Part shown: one piece after another, positions 60,831-64,000 of the stretch
Layout of the letters: each line of letters starts with the position of its first letter
How positions within the stretch are numbered: position 1 is the stretch's first letter
Source: Balaenoptera acutorostrata
Taxonomy: Eukaryota; Chordata; Mammalia; Artiodactyla; Balaenopteridae
Direction: 5' to 3'
Length of the DNA stretch: 64,000 nucleotides
Assembly (NCBI RefSeq): GCF_949987535.1
Contig: NC_080080.1
Coordinates: forward strand, 65,501,006 to 65,565,005
Notes under the pieces: generated by a model
Databases searched by the model: none
The model's input: the letters and a program-made list of their open reading frames with translations, nothing else
What the model was told of the DNA's origin: nothing
Position numbers and translations under genes: made by a program

Positions 60831-61884
60831 TTAAATGAATTACTTTATTACAGACATGATAATAAAATAACAGAAAGCCAAAGCAAAAACTGCTCACAAT
60901 CCCACCCTGAAATCAAATCAATGAAAAATATGCATGATATCCATCAAATATAAAATTCATGGAAGTTACTAAGTAACATGATGTTACTAAGAAAACCAAG
61001 CATGTACATGAACGTGGAATGGCAGATGACATTGACTCATCAAAGAGGGTCTCAGGCTCAGGCTCAACCATTCTAACTTCCACCAAGCTTTCAGTGACTT
61101 TTCAAGATGATTTGGCTTAGATATTATAGAGGAGGGAGACCTAAAGCTCAGCCAAACCCCACCTATTCTCATTCTTCTCCTCTCTGGGTGCCAGACTATC
61201 CCTATGAAACATTTGCAGGTCTCTGTGGCAGGCAGATCTTCTGCTACATTGTGAGATGGCCCCTTGAGGTTGATGGCAGGGAATGAATCCAGTCTGTGCA
61301 TTTGCCACTGAGCAAATGGTGATTCATCTGTGGTTGTCTGTACACGTGTATGCTTCTGCATTTCAAGGATTTCTTCCTTCCCTAACCAACCTGCTAAAAT
61401 GCAACATTTAAACCAGCCTCGCATGCATTATTGCCAGGCTGGGGCCTAATCATGTCAAATGAAGGCTGCCAGCTTCCGCTGCCAGAAGAAGAGGCACTGG
61501 AAAAACTGGAAATGGGACAAGAGTCTGGTACACTCTCTACTCTGTCATGGATGGCCTTCAGCAGTAAACCAGTCAACGGAGTCAAAAGAACATGGCTTCC
61601 TGTTAACACAGAGCAATACCAAATCCCCCAGACGTTATTGATTCATGCCCTGTGCCAGTCCCTGTCAAGCACAGTATTTTTTTTTTTTGCTAATGCTACT
61701 AGTTTTTAAATTGGAATGTATGTATGATAAGAGTTATAAGAATGTGAAGAATTTTTTTTAATGGAAAAGATTTTAATGTATTGGTAAATAATATTAAAAC
61801 ATAGGTAGAAGCCTTAAATCACAAACCAAGACATGTTGGGTTTAAAACAACACAGCAGTCAATGAAAAGTCTGCGTTATCCTGT
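60831..61884. other. Non-coding sequence, nothing recognised
   Basis: Includes an imperfect inverted repeat around GTTACTAAGTAACATGATGTTAC near 60965-60990. No gene is supported. Confidence 0.45.
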
Positions 61885-62770
61885 ATATGCTGGGGATAAA
61901 CGCCCAAGAGTTCAACTGCTGGACTATATAGTAACTGCATATTTAGTTACGTAAGAAACTGCCAAATGGCTTTCTAAAGGGGCTGTAATGTATGAGGGAT
62001 CTGGTTTTTCCACTGCCTCATCAGAATGTGGTGTTTTTAACTTTAGCCATTCTAGATTGGTGTGTAGTGATATCTCACTGTGATTTTAATTTGCATTTGC
62101 CTAATGGTTAGTGATGCTGAACCTCTTTTCATGTGCTTATTTGACATCCTTATATCCTTTTAGGTGAGATTTCTGTTCACGTCTTTGTCCATTTTCTAAT
62201 TGGGTTGTTTGTTATTTTACTGTTGAGTTTCTAAAATTCTTTTTATATTCGAGATACTATTCCTTTGTGGATATATGGTTTGCAAATATGTTCTGTCTAT
62301 AGCTTGTCTTCTCATCCTTTTAACAAGGTCTTTCACAGAGCAAAATTTTTAATTTTGTGTGGCCCAATTTATCAGTGTTTCCCTTTACGGATCTTGCTTT
62401 TGGTGCCAAGTTTAAGAACTCTTTGTCTAGTCCTAAACCCTGAAAATTTTCTATTTTTCTATAAACGTTTTATAATTCTACATTTAAGCATGTGATCCAT
62501 CTTGAATTAATTTTGCTTAAGGTGTGAGGTTTAAGTCGAGGTTCTTTTTTTTTTTTTTTTTTTTGCCTATGGATGTCCAATTTTCCAGCATCATTTGTTA
62601 AAAAGGTTCTCCTTCCTCCATTGAATTGTTTTTGCATCTTTGTCAAAAATCAGTTGAACATACTTATGTGGGTCTACTTGTGGGTTCTCTTCTGTTCCAC
62701 AGATCTATGTGTCTATCCCTCTGCCAATGCCACACGGTATTGATTATTGTAATTACATAATAAGCCTAAG
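61885..62770 (-). mobile_element. Old L1 (L1M type) ORF2 fragment
   Basis: GGGCTGTAATGTATGAGGGA, GTGATTTTAATTTGCATTTG, TCATGTGCTTATTTGACATC and CTTTGTCAAAAATCAGTTGA are reversed ORF2 sequence. Its low-coordinate end overlaps in ORF2 position with the fragment at 60100-60830, so the two are separate insertions and not one interrupted copy. Confidence 0.8.
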
Positions 62771-63442
62771 AATGTGAAGAATTCTTAATGGTCACGAGAT
62801 CCCCACTGTAACCCGGAGCCAGGAGATTTGCACTTGACATTGAGATTTACACTCCTAAAGTACCTGTGCATTGAGCCAGAAACCTTTTCAATAAACAGAA
62901 GACTCTGGAGACCTTGGAAACAACTGTCATTAAATAAATTTAAAAAAAGAACAAATGACAACATAAACCGATCTTCCACTAGGACAAAAAATAAAACTAT
63001 CTTATATGATCACAACTGCCCAAAGCCTTATGATACCCATAAAATTGTCTCTCAAGGAGCAATGTGCCATTGTCAAATTTTATTAAACCACCCATGACTC
63101 AGGATGTGTTTGCATGTTGATAACTGCTGGTGTGGAGAAACAGTCTATGTTAATTTGCTGCCACTGTAGTGGAAATGGCTATGCTAATGAGTTTGAAGAA
63201 AATGAGTTAGTTGAGTATTATCTCTTTTATGGTTCTAAATAGAGAGATTCCATTATTTTTCTAAATCATTTAACTCAATTAAAAGCAATAATTTTGCAGC
63301 AAAATAAACTTTCCCGAATACCTGTGAGTTTGCAATGATCCAGCTGCTCTTAGATATGTAAGCAAACAGGAAACCACTAGTGGACCACTTGTCACTTTCT
63401 TGCTAGTGCTTGTGTAAGACTGAGGACTCCCCTTGCTTTCAC
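62771..63442. other. Non-coding sequence, nothing recognised
   Basis: No gene or repeat I can support. Confidence 0.45.
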
Positions 63443-63850
63443 TGTATCAGTTATCTATTGCCCCACTAATGCTACAAAACAACAATTGCGCGTCAGTGGC
63501 ATGGAAAAACTATTTATTTAGCCAGTGAGTCTGCAGGGACTGGTTCTGGCCAGGGCTTAGCTGATGGGAACTGGGCTTCCTGACGTGTCTAGGTGTCAGC
63601 TGACTGTTGGCTCATCCTGGACAGCCACACTCAAGAGACTTGGGGAACATGGCCCTGTGTGATCCTCCAGCAAGCTAGTCCAGGCGTATTCTTGTGATCA
63701 CGGCAACAAAGTGAGAGAGGAGACAGAGACAAGCCAATGTGTTTTCAAGCTTCTGCCTGCCCGTGATACAACTGTTAACGTGACATCGGCTAAGGCAAGT
63801 CCACGTGGCTAAATTCAGAATCAAGAGGCAGTGAAAGGTACTCTACCTTT
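63443..63850 (-). mobile_element. MLT1-like LTR, diverged
   Basis: Begins TGTATCAGTTATCTATTGCC and continues with a CTACAAAACAACAATTG block and CAGGGCTTAGCTGATGGGAA, the reversed pattern of an old MLT1-group LTR. The far end and subfamily are uncertain. Confidence 0.5.
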
Positions 63851-64000
63851 CGAAGATAGGAACTGCAAGGTGATAGTGACCAAGAATCTGTACACAGAGA
63901 GGAATGAAAGATGGTACCATTAATGCCAACAGCCGACCAGACTCATCTCCATATACTTAGGCTGGGGTGGAATTTTTCTTATTACAGTTCCTGGGACAGG

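Noticed and set aside
60100..62770. One long interrupted L1 spanning both old L1 blocks
   Set aside because: The two blocks overlap in ORF2 position (both contain the GCTGG... and GAACTGCC/GAAACTGCC region), so they are separate insertions.

Overview
This is a mammalian nuclear window, most likely from a whale or dolphin (Cetacea). The evidence is repeat content: several tRNA-Glu-derived SINEs of the CHR type common in cetaceans, cetartiodactyl-type L1 3' ends, and an older background of L2, MIR, MLT1 (ERVL-MaLR) and MER5A. I saw no BovB and no BOV-A SINE, which argues against a ruminant. I found no host protein-coding exon, tRNA or rRNA gene that I can defend. It looks like intergenic or deep intronic DNA.

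The only intact coding sequences are retrotransposon genes. A full-length, minus-strand L1 (about 2992-8932) carries open ORF1 (301 codons) and ORF2 (1272 codons) with visible endonuclease, reverse-transcriptase and C-terminal cysteine motifs. It lies inside a larger unit, 1795-8971, bounded by a perfect 15-bp target-site duplication (1780-1794 and 8972-8986). Past its own short A-tail, in its sense direction, lie about 1.15 kb of non-L1 DNA, including an 82/70-bp minisatellite. That DNA ends in AATAAA and a 25-nt poly(A). The simplest reading is an L1 insertion with a 3' transduction, plus 39 extra bases at the 5' end.

A second, closely related L1 (22707-26847, minus strand) is an internal fragment. 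It lacks the 3' end of ORF2, the 3' UTR and any poly(A), and most of the 5' UTR, yet it is flanked by an 11-bp target-site duplication. Its 3' junction falls where the target resembles the L1 sequence, which suggests internal priming. It keeps an intact ORF1; its ORF2 is frameshifted and truncated.

The rest is a palimpsest of insertions. There are 5'-truncated L1 tails at 10126-10546, 41692-41831, 51539-52284, 53351-53595 and 34366-34486. There are six CHR-family SINEs, most with clear TSDs (19.3, 33.5, 34.0, 37.3, 40.7 and 49.7 kb), and a related short SINE at 50.5 kb. A 220-bp poly(A) retro-insertion of unknown source splits a MIR at 30.6 kb. An MLT1 LTR is nested in an old L1 at 13.1 kb, and a 0.6-kb CA-rich array lies at 35.9-36.5 kb. 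L1 ORF1p and ORF2p act together as a ribonucleoprotein that nicks DNA at T/A-rich sites and copies RNA in place. Most of the window's younger structure is the product of that machinery.
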